This document shows positions 1 to 8,065 of a stretch of DNA of 64,000 nt, piece by piece. Position 1 is the first letter of the stretch. Every line of letters starts with the position of its first letter. The translations under genes were made by a program, and so were the position numbers. Source of the DNA: Pedobacter foliorum (lineage in GTDB: Bacteria > Bacteroidota > Bacteroidia > Sphingobacteriales > Sphingobacteriaceae); contig NZ_JABSNU010000008.1 in assembly GCF_013266735.1 (NCBI RefSeq), positions 124,001 to 188,000 of the forward strand, given 5' to 3'. The notes beneath the pieces are model-generated. The model was given only the letters and a program-made list of their open reading frames with translations. It was not told the DNA's origin and did no database searches.

Positions 1-6
1 AAGGAC

Positions 7-636
7 TCATGATAGTTCGTAAGTATTTGTAAATGCATCCTTAACTCTTTTGTCGTGCGTAGCCACAATAAGTGTAGCCTGATTAATGCCTGATTGATCT
101 ATTAAAAGCTCCAGCACTGCTGCAGCATTTTTATCATCCAGACTTGATGTTGGTTCATCAGCAATCAGTAGGGTAGGTCTGTTAATTACCGCCCTTGCAA
201 TAGATACGCGTTGTAATTGTCCATGACTCAATTCGCTTGGATAAGCATTCTTTTTATCGGCTATGCCTAAAGAGGTTAATACTTCCTTTACCCGATTTAA
301 GTCGGTAGGAAGATTGGCAAAGCTTTGTGCCATAACCAGGTTTTCCTTTATGCTAAGGCTTTTTATCAGGTGAGGACGTTGGAAAATAATACCAATATTC
401 CTGCCTCTAAACTGATCCAGATCTTTTGATGATAAATCATAAATAGAAGTGCCATCAATTATAACACTACCTTGCTGAGGCTTCAAAATGCCCGTTAAAA
501 TATGAAGCAATGTAGTTTTGCCGCTTCCGGACGCACCGAGCAGCAGCCATTGAGATCCATCATCAACCTGCCAGTCTTTAAAGCCAATCTTGTGGCCGTT
601 CTGATAGTTATGAGATACTGCATTTAATGCAATCAT
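7..636 (-). CDS. LolD/MacB-like ABC transporter ATP-binding protein
   Basis: ATPase subunit of an ABC transporter, 209 aa and complete. Walker A GASGSGKTT is at residues 34-42, the Q-loop glutamine at about 86, the signature LSHGQ at 136-140, Walker B LLIADE at 156-161 and the H-loop histidine at about 194. Size and sequence fit the LolD/MacB/FtsE group, which works with FtsX-like permeases; a permease would lie beyond the left edge. The start codon is 2 bp from the stop of a small lipoprotein gene upstream, so the two are probably co-transcribed. A Zur-like dyad upstream of that lipoprotein suggests metal-controlled expression. LolD-like modules occur in zinc-regulated transporters such as Vibrio ZrgABCDE; the link to this gene is inference. 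Confidence 0.9.
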   Translation of the reverse strand: MIALNAVSHNYQNGHKIGFKDWQVDDGSQWLLLGASGSGKTTLLHILTGILKPQQGSVIIDGTSIYDLSSKDLDQFRGRNIGIIFQRPHLIKSLSIKENLVMAQSFANLPTDLNRVKEVLTSLGIADKKNAYPSELSHGQLQRVSIARAVINRPTLLIADEPTSSLDDKNAAAVLELLIDQSGINQATLIVATHDKRVKDAFTNTYELS

Positions 637-638
637 AC

Positions 639-776
639 TTATTTCCTTATTTTAATGTGGCTTTTTAAATAGTTCATGTAAAGTTGTTTGCCATTTACTT
701 TATCATGTTTGCAACCTGGGTTTATCATGCTTATAAAAAGCAGAAACGCACCAAATATCAGCTTTTTGTTCATCAT
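639..776 (-). CDS. Tiny (45 aa) lipoprotein, possibly a truncated gene
   Basis: A 45-residue reading frame begins with a Lys-charged hydrophobic signal and ends in a lipobox-like NPGC followed by KHDK, as in Bacteroidota lipoproteins. It ends 2 bp before the ABC ATPase start, so it looks like the first gene of that operon. After the Cys, GKQLYMNYLKSH resembles the region just before a cytochrome c haem site (GKxLYxxYCxxCH), but both haem cysteines are absent and the frame stops soon after. It may be the stub of a decayed lipoprotein or a real micro-lipoprotein. Translation begins at 776 or 773 (two consecutive ATG codons). Confidence 0.5.
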   Translation of the reverse strand: MMNKKLIFGAFLLFISMINPGCKHDKVNGKQLYMNYLKSHIKIRK

Positions 777-788
777 CCGCGTCGTTTG

Positions 789-817
789 TAAAGTTAGTAA
801 ATGCAATTTCATTGCAA
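789..817 (-). promoter_or_regulatory. Putative promoter of the small lipoprotein/ABC operon
   Basis: On the minus strand, TTG (817-815) is followed after 18 bp by TAACTTTA (796-789), one mismatch from the Bacteroidota -7 element TAnnTTTG. A Zur-like dyad fills the spacer, a typical repressor position. Confidence 0.45.
802..816. promoter_or_regulatory. Zur/Fur-like operator, site A
   Basis: The 15-bp dyad TGCAATTTCATTGCA has perfect 6-bp arms and a 3-bp centre, which also reads as the 7-1-7 layout typical of Fur-family boxes. It lies between the putative -33 and -7 elements of the lipoprotein/ABC operon. Two related dyads occur between the MerC and GTPase genes. Assignment to Zur is inferred from the neighbouring genes. 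Confidence 0.6.
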
Positions 818-863
818 AAAAGTATTCATGTAAAGTAATTGCTACTGCCCGTTAACCTCAATT

Positions 864-1244
864 TTACTTGTGGCTGCAAGTGCGACTGTATTTCCAGTTT
901 ATGTAATGCGCTCCGGCAATGGTAAAACCACCCATTGGGATCAATATGGCTTCTATACTTTCTATTAAATGATGTCCGATTGCTATCAATCCAAACCCTG
1001 TTGCTAATACCATTATGGGCAATAGTTTTTTGTGTTTAGGGTAGGAGGTACTCAATGAGTACACACCTATGATGAGCGATAAGCCTATCATAACAAGCTC
1101 TACCCAGCTATGGGCTAAAAAGTTTAGGCCAAATAGGGGGAGTGCGGTAAGCACGAAAGGCAAAACTGCACAATGAACTGCGCAGGCTAAGGAGGCTGTC
1201 ATTCCTAGTTGATCTAATTTTTCGGATTTAATAAAGTGCTTCAT
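864..1244 (-). CDS. MerC-domain integral membrane protein
   Basis: Small membrane protein of 126 aa with about four hydrophobic segments. Near the N-terminus it carries the CxxxC motif CAVHC inside the first membrane segment, as in the MerC family, whose founding member moves mercuric ions; chromosomal Bacteroidota homologues are of unknown metal specificity. I chose the ATG at 1244 because the product then starts MKHFIKSEKL, directly before the conserved domain; longer readings add 40 residues lying over the promoter and operators. It is divergent from the COG0523 GTPase, and a Zur-like dyad sits just upstream of its promoter, so a role in zinc or another metal is likelier than mercury resistance (inference). 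Confidence 0.8.
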   Translation of the reverse strand: MKHFIKSEKLDQLGMTASLACAVHCAVLPFVLTALPLFGLNFLAHSWVELVMIGLSLIIGVYSLSTSYPKHKKLLPIMVLATGFGLIAIGHHLIESIEAILIPMGGFTIAGAHYINWKYSRTCSHK

Positions 1245-1287
1245 GTTGTTTAAATGTATTGTTCTCTCAGTGTTTAAATCGTGCTTG

Positions 1288-1295
1288 CAAATATA
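1288..1295 (-). promoter_or_regulatory. Putative -7 element of the MerC gene
   Basis: The minus strand reads TATATTTG, an exact match to TAnnTTTG, 44-51 bp upstream of the chosen MerC start. No convincing -33 TTG is present at the expected distance. Zur-like site B begins 3 bp further upstream. Confidence 0.45.
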
Positions 1296-1297
1296 AA

Positions 1298-1312
1298 CGC
1301 AATTTAGTTGCA
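1298..1312. promoter_or_regulatory. Zur/Fur-like operator, site B
   Basis: CGCAATTTAGTTGCA differs from the TGCAA-N5-TTGCA dyad at the first base. It lies just upstream of the MerC -7 element and covers the likely -33 region of the GTPase promoter, so it could control both directions. Its centre is exactly 40 bp from that of site C, and both are part of a 9-bp direct repeat TTGCATTTG (1308-1316 and 1348-1356). Confidence 0.5.
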
Positions 1313-1339
1313 TTTGTGATAAATAATGAAATATATTTG
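1308..1339 (+). promoter_or_regulatory. Promoter of the COG0523 GTPase/TonB receptor operon
   Basis: TTG (1308-1310) is followed after 21 bp by TATATTTG (1332-1339), an exact TAnnTTTG -7 element. Transcription would begin a few bases further on, at or very near the ATG at 1344, so the mRNA may be leaderless or nearly so. Confidence 0.6.
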
Positions 1340-1352
1340 CAACATGATTGCA
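1338..1352. promoter_or_regulatory. Zur/Fur-like operator, site C
   Basis: TGCAACATGATTGCA has perfect 5-bp arms TGCAA/TTGCA. It overlaps the last bases of the -7 element, the expected transcription start and the ATG at 1344. Binding here should block initiation. Confidence 0.6.
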
Positions 1353-2558
1353 TTTGAGAAACAAAGAAAATTACCAGTAACCGTTCTAAGTGGCTTTCTT
1401 GGTAGCGGTAAAACCACTTTATTAAATCATATCCTTAATAATAAAGAGGATTTAAAAGTCGCACTGATCGTAAATGATATGAGTGAGATTAATATCGATG
1501 CCAGAACTGTTCAGAACGAGCACAAGTTGTCGAGAACTGAAGAGCGGCTTGTGGAAATGAGTAATGGATGCATTTGCTGCACCTTAAGGGAGGACCTGAT
1601 TGCTGAAGTGGAAAAACTAGCCAAAGAGGATCGCTTTGATTACCTGATTATTGAAAGCACAGGGATATCTGAGCCAATTCCGGTAGCTCAGACTTTTAAT
1701 TATGTTGATGAAAATCTCGGTATAGATCTTAGTCAATTCAGCAGACTAGACACCATGGTGACTGTAGTGGATTGTCATAATTTTAAAAAGGACTTCGGTA
1801 CTAATGAAATGTTGACGGATAGGGACTGGGTTGATGATCAGGCTGATGGACGGACTATAGTAAATCTGTTAACAGACCAGATAGAGTTTGCTAATGTGAT
1901 TATCCTCAACAAAACTGACCTGGTTAGCGAAGAAGATCTGAAGCTGCTAAGGGCCGTGATCAGAAGGCTTAACCCCTCTGCAAAACAGATAGAAAGTACA
2001 TATAGTAAAATAGACCTTAAGGAAATCCTCAATACCGGGTTGTTTGATTTTGAAGCAGCCTCGCAAGGGGCAGGCTGGATTAAGGAATTAAATGAGGGAC
2101 ATGAGTCTGAAACCGAGGAGTATGGAATTAGTAGTACGGTATTTCGTTCAGTCAGACCATTTCATCCCGAGCGTTTGTGGAACTATTTAAATGAAGATTT
2201 TCCTAATAACATTCTAAGAACAAAAGGTCTGTTCTGGATTGCTGCTTTACCTGATTATGCACTCAACTTTTCACAGGCCGGTGGTTCTCTTAAAATAGAA
2301 AATGCAGGCAATTGGTGGGCAAGTATGTCATTGCAGGAACGACTTACTTATACAGATTACCAGGAAAACCGAAAAGAGATTGAAAGCAGGTGGGATATGG
2401 GGTTCGGAGATCGCTTAAACGAGCTTGTTCTTATTGGGCAGGATATGGATAAAGATCGTCTAAACCATGAGCTGACTTCTTGCTTGTTGAATCATAAAGA
2501 ACTAATCTGCTACTGGCAGGGAGAGAAATTCGAAAATCCATTTGAAAGTGTTCTTTAG
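1344..2558 (+). CDS. COG0523 (CobW-like) GTPase, putative zinc metallochaperone
   Basis: G3E-family GTPase of 404 aa. The P-loop GFLGSGKT is at residues 17-24, the metal-binding CxCC motif (GCICC) at 75-79, and an NKTD guanine-specificity motif follows; the C-terminal half is a CobW_C-type domain. COG0523 proteins deliver metal ions at the expense of GTP, and many subfamilies are expressed under zinc limitation. I chose the ATG at 1344: the alternative ATG at 1326 lies upstream of the -7 element and adds six residues with no conserved role. The TonB receptor follows after 9 bp. Operator-like dyads at the promoter support Zur-type control (inference). Confidence 0.9.
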   Translation: MIAFEKQRKLPVTVLSGFLGSGKTTLLNHILNNKEDLKVALIVNDMSEINIDARTVQNEHKLSRTEERLVEMSNGCICCTLREDLIAEVEKLAKEDRFDYLIIESTGISEPIPVAQTFNYVDENLGIDLSQFSRLDTMVTVVDCHNFKKDFGTNEMLTDRDWVDDQADGRTIVNLLTDQIEFANVIILNKTDLVSEEDLKLLRAVIRRLNPSAKQIESTYSKIDLKEILNTGLFDFEAASQGAGWIKELNEGHESETEEYGISSTVFRSVRPFHPERLWNYLNEDFPNNILRTKGLFWIAALPDYALNFSQAGGSLKIENAGNWWASMSLQERLTYTDYQENRKEIESRWDMGFGDRLNELVLIGQDMDKDRLNHELTSCLLNHKELICYWQGEKFENPFESVL

Positions 2559-2567
2559 TCGGCCTTT

Positions 2568-4683
2568 ATGAAGAGAAGCATACTTTTATTGATTGCCCTT
2601 ACTTTTTTATTGATCTCAAATGTTTATGCTCAGGAGGATTCTGTGAGGTTGGATAGCACTGTTAAAACGCAGGCTAAAACTATTAAACTAAAGGAAGTAG
2701 GTATTGTAGAGAAAGGAAAACCTGTTAGCCGGACCAGTATTTCTGTAACGTTATCAGAAAAGCAACTTCAGCAAACCAAAGGTTCCGGATTGGCAGAAAC
2801 CATTAAAGAAATCCCAGGTGTAAGCATATTAAAAACCGGGTCCACCATTTCCAAACCTGTCATAGAAGGGATGCATGGCAACAGAATACTGATTCTCAAT
2901 AATGGGATCAGGCTCGAGGCCCAACAATGGGGATTAGAGCATGCTCCGGAGATAGATCCTTTTCTCGCCAAAAGAATTCATGTAATCAAAGGAGCCGAGT
3001 CTGTAAGGTATGGTGCGGAGGCAATTGGAGGTGTTATTATTGTTGAACCACCTACTTTACCGACTTCTGGAGGTATTTCCGGAGGACTTAACTTTATCGG
3101 TGGATCAAACGGAAGATCAGGAGCTTCATCTGCTATGCTAAATGGCGGATTAAAATCATTACCGGGTTTTGGCTGGCGAATGCAAGGGACTCTTAAAAGG
3201 TTCGGTAATGTACATTCTGCTGATTATTATCTTGGAAATACCGGAGTCAGGGAGTTAAATTATTCCGCAGCGGCGGGATACCGTACCGGTAAAGCTAATT
3301 ATGAAGTTTACTGTAGTCGCTTTGGTACTGAACTGGGTATTTTATATAGTGCACACGTAGGTACGAAGGAAGATATCGACGCCCGAATTGCAATTGGCAG
3401 GCCGTTGGAGAATTATGGATTTTCCTATGACATTACTGCGCCACGCCAAAAGGTTGTTCATGATTTGTTTAAAGTAAAAGCTCATTATGATTTCAGTAAT
3501 CAACAGTCTTTAGCTATTACTTATGGTTTTCAAAAGAATCAGCGAAAAGAATATGATTTCAGAAGGGGGTGATAGGGAAGCACTTCCTATTACAGACCTG
3601 GTTTTGAATACCCATACACTGGATCTGGTTTTTGAAAAGCAAGAAACAAGCAGATCAAAGCGTCTGTATGGATTTAATGGGATTGTACAGGTGAATAATA
3701 ATATCCCCGGAACGTTAGCCAATACTTTCATACCAAACTATGATGGCTTTACGGGAGGTGTTTTTTTTATACAGCGCTGGGTAAAAGATAACTTCGAGTT
3801 TGAGGGAGGACTGCGCTATGACTTCAAATTATTTGATGCTGCGGGATATAGATATGGTAGTGATGGGGAGCAGTATTATGGAGGACAGAGTAAGTTTCAT
3901 AATGTTACTGGATCATTTGGGACGTTTTGGAAAATTGATAAACAATGGCAACTGGGAAGTAATTTGGGGTTAGCCTGGAGAGCACCTACAGCAAATGAAC
4001 TGTTTAGCAATGGTCTCCATCATGGGGCTGGATTGTACGAAATAGGAGACCCAAATATTAAAACAGAGCAGGGGTATAAATGGGTTAACTCTTTAAAGTA
4101 CTATAAACAGAAACTAAATTTTACGCTCGATGCTTACGCTCAATATATTAACAATTACATCTATTCTGAGCCGGATAAAACCTTTAAACAAACAGTAAGT
4201 GGTATCTATCCTATATTCAGGTATAAACAAACTAATGCTTCGTTTTTTGGGGCAGATTTCTTTGGGACTTATCACTTTTCTGAGGTGCTTTCCTATAAAA
4301 TTAATGCCGCATTAATCAGAGCGCGAGACTTGGACAATCGTAAATACCTGCCTTATATCCCATCCGATAGGGTAGATCAGGGTATTCGCCTCGATTTTCA
4401 ATTAAAAAATTTTGACGACACCTGGTTACAAGCGGGTCATAGTTTCGTCCGTCGGCAAACGCGTTATGAGCCGGAAAGTGACTATGCGGCTCCTCCCGGA
4501 GCTTATCACCTTTTTCAGCTTTCAGGTGGAACAGCGATGAAAATTGGGGGGCAGGAGCTGGTTTTCAGTCTCAGTGTCGACAACTTATTTAATAGCCTTT
4601 ACAAAGAATACATGAATCGCTATAGGTATTACACACACGATATGGGGAGGAACATTACCATACGTCTGGCCTATAAATTTTAA
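2568..4683 (+). pseudogene. TonB-dependent receptor (metal uptake), frameshifted
   Basis: Outer-membrane receptor of about 705 aa split over two frames. The first part (2568-3572) has a signal peptide ending YAQ and a plug domain with IEGMHGNRILILNNG and GAEAIGGVI; it stops in the barrel after EYDFRRG. The second part continues in the next frame from about 3566 with GDREALPITDL and runs to a normal C-terminal barrel ending in aromatic residues. The break coincides with GGGGG at 3565-3569; losing one G restores one frame. It follows the COG0523 GTPase by 9 bp and precedes a His-rich lipoprotein, so zinc import is the likely original role. It could be a true pseudogene, a phase-variable gene or a sequencing error in the G run. 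Confidence 0.8.
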
Positions 4684-4723
4684 TCGAATTAATCTTATCA
4701 ATTAACATATAATACTTTACAAC

Positions 4724-5362
4724 ATGAACAAATTACGCAATTACTCTTTAGTCGTTTTAGTAGGGCTTATCGCTATCACATTTAACGCCTGTAAGAAAGA
4801 TCCAAAGCCAGAAGTGCCGGAAGAAGAGATTGGCAAGGCAGAACTCACTTTTCTTGAAGTTGAGCGGGAAGCCCACGGGGATCATTATCATTACAACCCT
4901 ATTGCTGAAGCAAAGCCAACCAGTATTACTTTTGATAGTAAAGGATTACCGCCGGTAGGTACGCATCTTCATCTGATTGAAGGTAAAACTTACAAACTAA
5001 CACTTAGGTCATTTGATTTTGCAAATCGCGAAATGCAGCAGGAATTCCTTGAAAAACACAATATCCATCAGGCGTTTATCTTAGGAGCCCCTGATGGCAT
5101 TTTAACTTATGCTTATGCCGATAGGGATAAAGAAAATAAGAAAATAAATGTTGGTGTTACCGGATATTTAACGGTTGATGAGCATACAGAAACCGGGTTT
5201 ACTTTTCGCTATGTGCTTCGTCATCTTAACCCTGGAGTAAAAGCCAGCGTAACGGCAGCAAACTGGAATGATGTAAATTTTGCTGCTAAGTTTGCCGGAG
5301 CAAATGATCTGGACTTGAAATTTGAGTTACACCCAGTACATGAGGGTGAGCACGAGCATTAA
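4724..5362 (+). CDS. His-rich lipoprotein, putative metal-binding partner of the receptor
   Basis: Lipoprotein of 212 aa with a hydrophobic signal, lipobox FNAC and a following KKD. The mature part contains clustered histidines: HGDHYHY near the start, THLHL in the middle, and HPVHEGEHEH at the C-terminus. The His content and the position 40 bp after a TonB receptor, in an operon headed by a COG0523 GTPase, suggest a surface or periplasmic metal-binding protein that hands zinc to the receptor or buffers it. I recognise no named domain with confidence. A strong hairpin follows the stop codon, closing the operon. Confidence 0.75.
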   Translation: MNKLRNYSLVVLVGLIAITFNACKKDPKPEVPEEEIGKAELTFLEVEREAHGDHYHYNPIAEAKPTSITFDSKGLPPVGTHLHLIEGKTYKLTLRSFDFANREMQQEFLEKHNIHQAFILGAPDGILTYAYADRDKENKKINVGVTGYLTVDEHTETGFTFRYVLRHLNPGVKASVTAANWNDVNFAAKFAGANDLDLKFELHPVHEGEHEH

Positions 5363-5364
5363 GA

Positions 5365-5421
5365 AATAATCGGATATTGAGTTGTTCAGGCATTGCATGG
5401 GCAATTCAATATCCGATTATT
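5365..5421 (+). terminator. Hairpin terminator after the metal operon
   Basis: A perfect 16-bp inverted repeat, arms at 5365-5380 (AATAATCGGATATTGA) and 5406-5421, begins 2 bp after the lipoprotein stop and can be extended inward with one wobble pair. No long T tract follows, so it could be a terminator or an mRNA-stabilising hairpin. Confidence 0.65.
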
Positions 5422-5484
5422 GCTTGTAAATCATTGTAGATATTCACTAATTTGTATCTTGGATTAGCTATTTGAATTGCCCTC

Positions 5485-6024
5485 ATGACAAGTGAACAAA
5501 CCTTTACTCTAAACTTAATTAATTCGTTAAAAACTGTCGGAAGTAAACGAACCTATTCTAAAGGTGATTTTATACTTAAAGAAGGAGAGGTAGAGAAGAA
5601 CCTGTATTATGTAGAATCCGGGGCTATCCGAGTATTTCTACTATCAGAATATGAGGAGCAATCCATTCGTTTTGGCTTTGAAGGTTCAATAATCAATTCT
5701 CTGTCTTCCTATTTTAAGGCAAGTCCCTCTGAATTTTATGTGGAGGCGATTAGAAAAACTACATTGTTGGTGATATCTAAAGAAAAGGTGCAGGAGATAG
5801 TGAATCAGGATATTGAAAGCCTAATTGGATACAACCATCTACTCGAAACAGTAATTAGCCAGCAAATGGAAAGGGAGGTCGATTTGCTTACCGTATCGCC
5901 AACTGAGCGGTTAAAGCGCGTACTGGAAAGAAGCCCAAATCTGTTTCAGCATATTCCCCTAAAGTATATCGCTTCTTATTTAAGGATGACTCCTGAAACG
6001 CTTAGCAGAATTCGAAATTCTTGA
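5485..6024 (+). CDS. Crp/Fnr-family regulator with cyclic-nucleotide-binding fold
   Basis: Protein of 179 aa. An N-terminal cupin-like cNMP-binding domain spans about residues 15-115 (KGDFILKEGEVEKNLYYVESG), followed by a dimerisation helix and a short C-terminal helix-turn-helix ending PLKYIASYLRMTPETLSRIR. This compact form is common in Bacteroidota. The effector and targets cannot be told from sequence. It is a stand-alone gene between the metal-operon terminator and a DinB-like gene. A related C-terminus appears at the right edge of the window. Confidence 0.85.
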   Translation: MTSEQTFTLNLINSLKTVGSKRTYSKGDFILKEGEVEKNLYYVESGAIRVFLLSEYEEQSIRFGFEGSIINSLSSYFKASPSEFYVEAIRKTTLLVISKEKVQEIVNQDIESLIGYNHLLETVISQQMEREVDLLTVSPTERLKRVLERSPNLFQHIPLKYIASYLRMTPETLSRIRNS

Positions 6025-6082
6025 TTTCAATCAATTGCCAGAAAATACTTTGTTTTCATCTTTGTGTAAATTAGTAACAACA

Positions 6083-6631
6083 ATGAAGGTAAAGAATAAC
6101 CTGCTTATAGAAGAGCTGTTGGCAACAACAGCATGGTCAACTCGTACGGTTGAAAAACTTAAGGAACTTGGTGTTGACCAGTTAAATGTAAAAAGCAGCC
6201 CGGCAGAGTGGAGTGTATTGGAATGTGTTGAGCACTTAAACCTTTATGGTAATTTCTACCTTCCAGTTATAGAACAAGCAATTCTATCTTACAAACCAAA
6301 TAAAACTCCGGCATCATTTAAAAGTGGTTTCATTGGGGGGTATTTTGTCAACATGATTAGGGTAAAACCAGGTAAAATGAAGAAAATGTCGACTACAAAG
6401 GATAAAAATCCATTAGGTTATGTATTAACATTGACCACAGTCGATCGTTTTTTAAAGCAACAACAACTGTTAAAAACCTTGCTTGAGCAAGCGAGGTATG
6501 TTGATATGACAAAATTGAAAACTCCAATTTCCATTACAAAAATGGTCAGGTTGAGACTGGGTGATACCTTACGTTTCGTGGTATACCATATCGAACGTCA
6601 TGTAATTCAGGCAGAGCGGGCAAACATCTAA
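6083..6631 (+). CDS. DinB-like (YfiT/DinB superfamily) protein
   Basis: Protein of 182 aa with the features of the DinB four-helix bundle: WSVLECVEHLNLYG in the second helix region and a C-terminal YHIERHVIQAER helix. The His residues in these helices are candidates for the metal site of the superfamily, whose members include thiol-dependent transferases and many uncharacterised proteins. I use the ATG at 6083 rather than an upstream TTG at 6035, since the 16 extra residues show no conservation. It overlaps the convergent kinase gene by 4 bp at the stop codons. Confidence 0.75.
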   Translation: MKVKNNLLIEELLATTAWSTRTVEKLKELGVDQLNVKSSPAEWSVLECVEHLNLYGNFYLPVIEQAILSYKPNKTPASFKSGFIGGYFVNMIRVKPGKMKKMSTTKDKNPLGYVLTLTTVDRFLKQQQLLKTLLEQARYVDMTKLKTPISITKMVRLRLGDTLRFVVYHIERHVIQAERANI

Positions 6632-7971
6632 TCATTGATCGATAAATCATATCCCCCGCCTATAATCGCATTCAAGCAAGCACCAAACGCTGCTTCTTCC
6701 TGGTAATTTGAACAGATTAGTTGGGTTTTAAACTGCTCTTCGAATGCACTACATAGCAACGGATTTCTTTTAAGAGCATTGCCGGAACCTATAATAATAT
6801 GCTTTTCATTTTTGATTTCCGCCGGTAAATGCTGATAAAAATTAAAAAGTTCAAGGCTAATGCCTTTTAGAAACCCAAGAATAAGGTTCTCTGGAGTGAA
6901 ATTATCAAATGAAATATTTTCGATATGACCTCTCTTCTGCGAATTAAAACGAGCACCATTAAAAAGGGTTTCAACGATGGGAAGATCATTCGAATTATCT
7001 TTATACTCAATATCAGTCATGATTTGATAAATATCTAAACCTAAGGGGATCTTTGCTGTAAACTTCTTCAATGTTTTCTCGAAAAAAGTCTTCAGCATTG
7101 CAAAAGCTTGTCCGCCGGATAAAGCTGCGCCAACTAGAAGGTATCCGCCGCCAGGGAAAGGACGCGTATCCAATGTCTGAACATTTAGAAAATGTTCAGA
7201 ATACACTGAAATCTGGCTACTTGTGCCCACTGTAATATGAATGGATTTATGGAGATCTTTTACCGAGCCTAAAAACGCAGCCTGATTATCTCCAATAGCA
7301 GAGTAAATAGAAGTACTGTCTTCAAAATAGCCGCAGCAGGTGGTTGATTGAGTTAATTCTGGCAATAATGTACAATCGATGCCTGCCTTTTCTATCGCGG
7401 CGTGGTCAAATTCCAACTTTTCTAAATCGAAGAATCCTAGGCCTGCTCCATTTGAATAGTCAGTAAGGGGAGTCTTTTTGTTGGCAAGTTTCATGACTAC
7501 ATAATCCATAATTGTACAGATTTTTTTAGCCTCCCTAGGCACCAAGCTATTAATGCTATTAAAGAAGTGAGTCGTAAGTCCGTATCCTGAGGCCAAATCG
7601 TATCCTGTTAATTCAGAAAGAAAAGAAGCATAGGTTTTATCTTCTAAATAGGATTGGTTCCCTCTTCCGTCCTGCCAGGTATAAAGAGGACTGATAGCCT
7701 CCCCCTCATGGTTTACATAAAGTATTCCGTGCATTTGTCCTGTAAGGCCAATCCCTTTAATATTCGGATAACGCGCCGAAAAGTCCGCCAATATTTCCCG
7801 TACCTGTTCCATAATGCGGTCAGGAGCTTGTATTTTCTCCCAGCTTTTTGCTGAAGGAAGGTTGGAATCGTTATCTCTTGTTATTGATTCTACTTCTTTG
7901 TTTTCATAATCATAAGCTACACCACTGATTGAACTGGTGCCAATATCTATTCCAACAAAGTGCATATTCAT
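6628..7971 (-). CDS. FGGY-family carbohydrate kinase, sedoheptulokinase-like
   Basis: Sugar kinase of 447 aa. The N-terminal phosphate-binding region is FVGIDIGTSSISG, followed by GIGLTGQMHGI and SPLYTWQDGRG; the presumed catalytic Asp lies in the C-terminal GDNQAA motif, and VGAALSGGQAF follows. QMHGI together with YTWQDGRG resembles sedoheptulokinases more than xylulokinases, but the substrate is uncertain; another ketose is possible. It is divergent from the GntR/LacI hybrid regulator at 8417 and has a consensus promoter carrying an operator-like dyad, so it is likely controlled by that regulator. The protein could also start at the Met two codons in (7965). Confidence 0.8.
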   Translation of the reverse strand: MNMHFVGIDIGTSSISGVAYDYENKEVESITRDNDSNLPSAKSWEKIQAPDRIMEQVREILADFSARYPNIKGIGLTGQMHGILYVNHEGEAISPLYTWQDGRGNQSYLEDKTYASFLSELTGYDLASGYGLTTHFFNSINSLVPREAKKICTIMDYVVMKLANKKTPLTDYSNGAGLGFFDLEKLEFDHAAIEKAGIDCTLLPELTQSTTCCGYFEDSTSIYSAIGDNQAAFLGSVKDLHKSIHITVGTSSQISVYSEHFLNVQTLDTRPFPGGGYLLVGAALSGGQAFAMLKTFFEKTLKKFTAKIPLGLDIYQIMTDIEYKDNSNDLPIVETLFNGARFNSQKRGHIENISFDNFTPENLILGFLKGISLELFNFYQHLPAEIKNEKHIIIGSGNALKRNPLLCSAFEEQFKTQLICSNYQEEAAFGACLNAIIGGGYDLSIND

Positions 7972-8035
7972 ACTTTTTATTCTCTACCTAATTTACTCTA
8001 AATTTCCACCAATCTTGTTTATCGGTCTACTGGCG

Positions 8036-8065
8036 CAAATGTATAAACTTAGTTTACGTTAGCAA
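8036..8065 (-). promoter_or_regulatory. Promoter of the FGGY kinase gene
   Basis: On the minus strand TTG (8065-8063), then 19 bp, then TACATTTG (8043-8036). This matches the Bacteroidota consensus TTG-N19-TAnnTTTG exactly. Transcription would start near 8030, giving a leader of about 60 nt. Confidence 0.7.
8044..8056. promoter_or_regulatory. Operator-like dyad in the kinase promoter
   Basis: TAAACTTAGTTTA has perfect 5-bp arms around a 3-bp centre. It sits in the promoter spacer directly next to the -7 element, an ideal repressor position. The neighbouring GntR/LacI hybrid is the obvious candidate ligand. Confidence 0.5.

Noticed and set aside
1326..1343. Upstream ATG for the COG0523 GTPase (six extra residues)
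   Set aside because: It lies before the -7 element TATATTTG, so it would not be on a transcript made from that promoter.
1245..1364. Longer start for the MerC protein (40 extra residues)
   Set aside because: The extension covers the promoter and operator dyads, and its sequence does not look like a MerC N-terminus.
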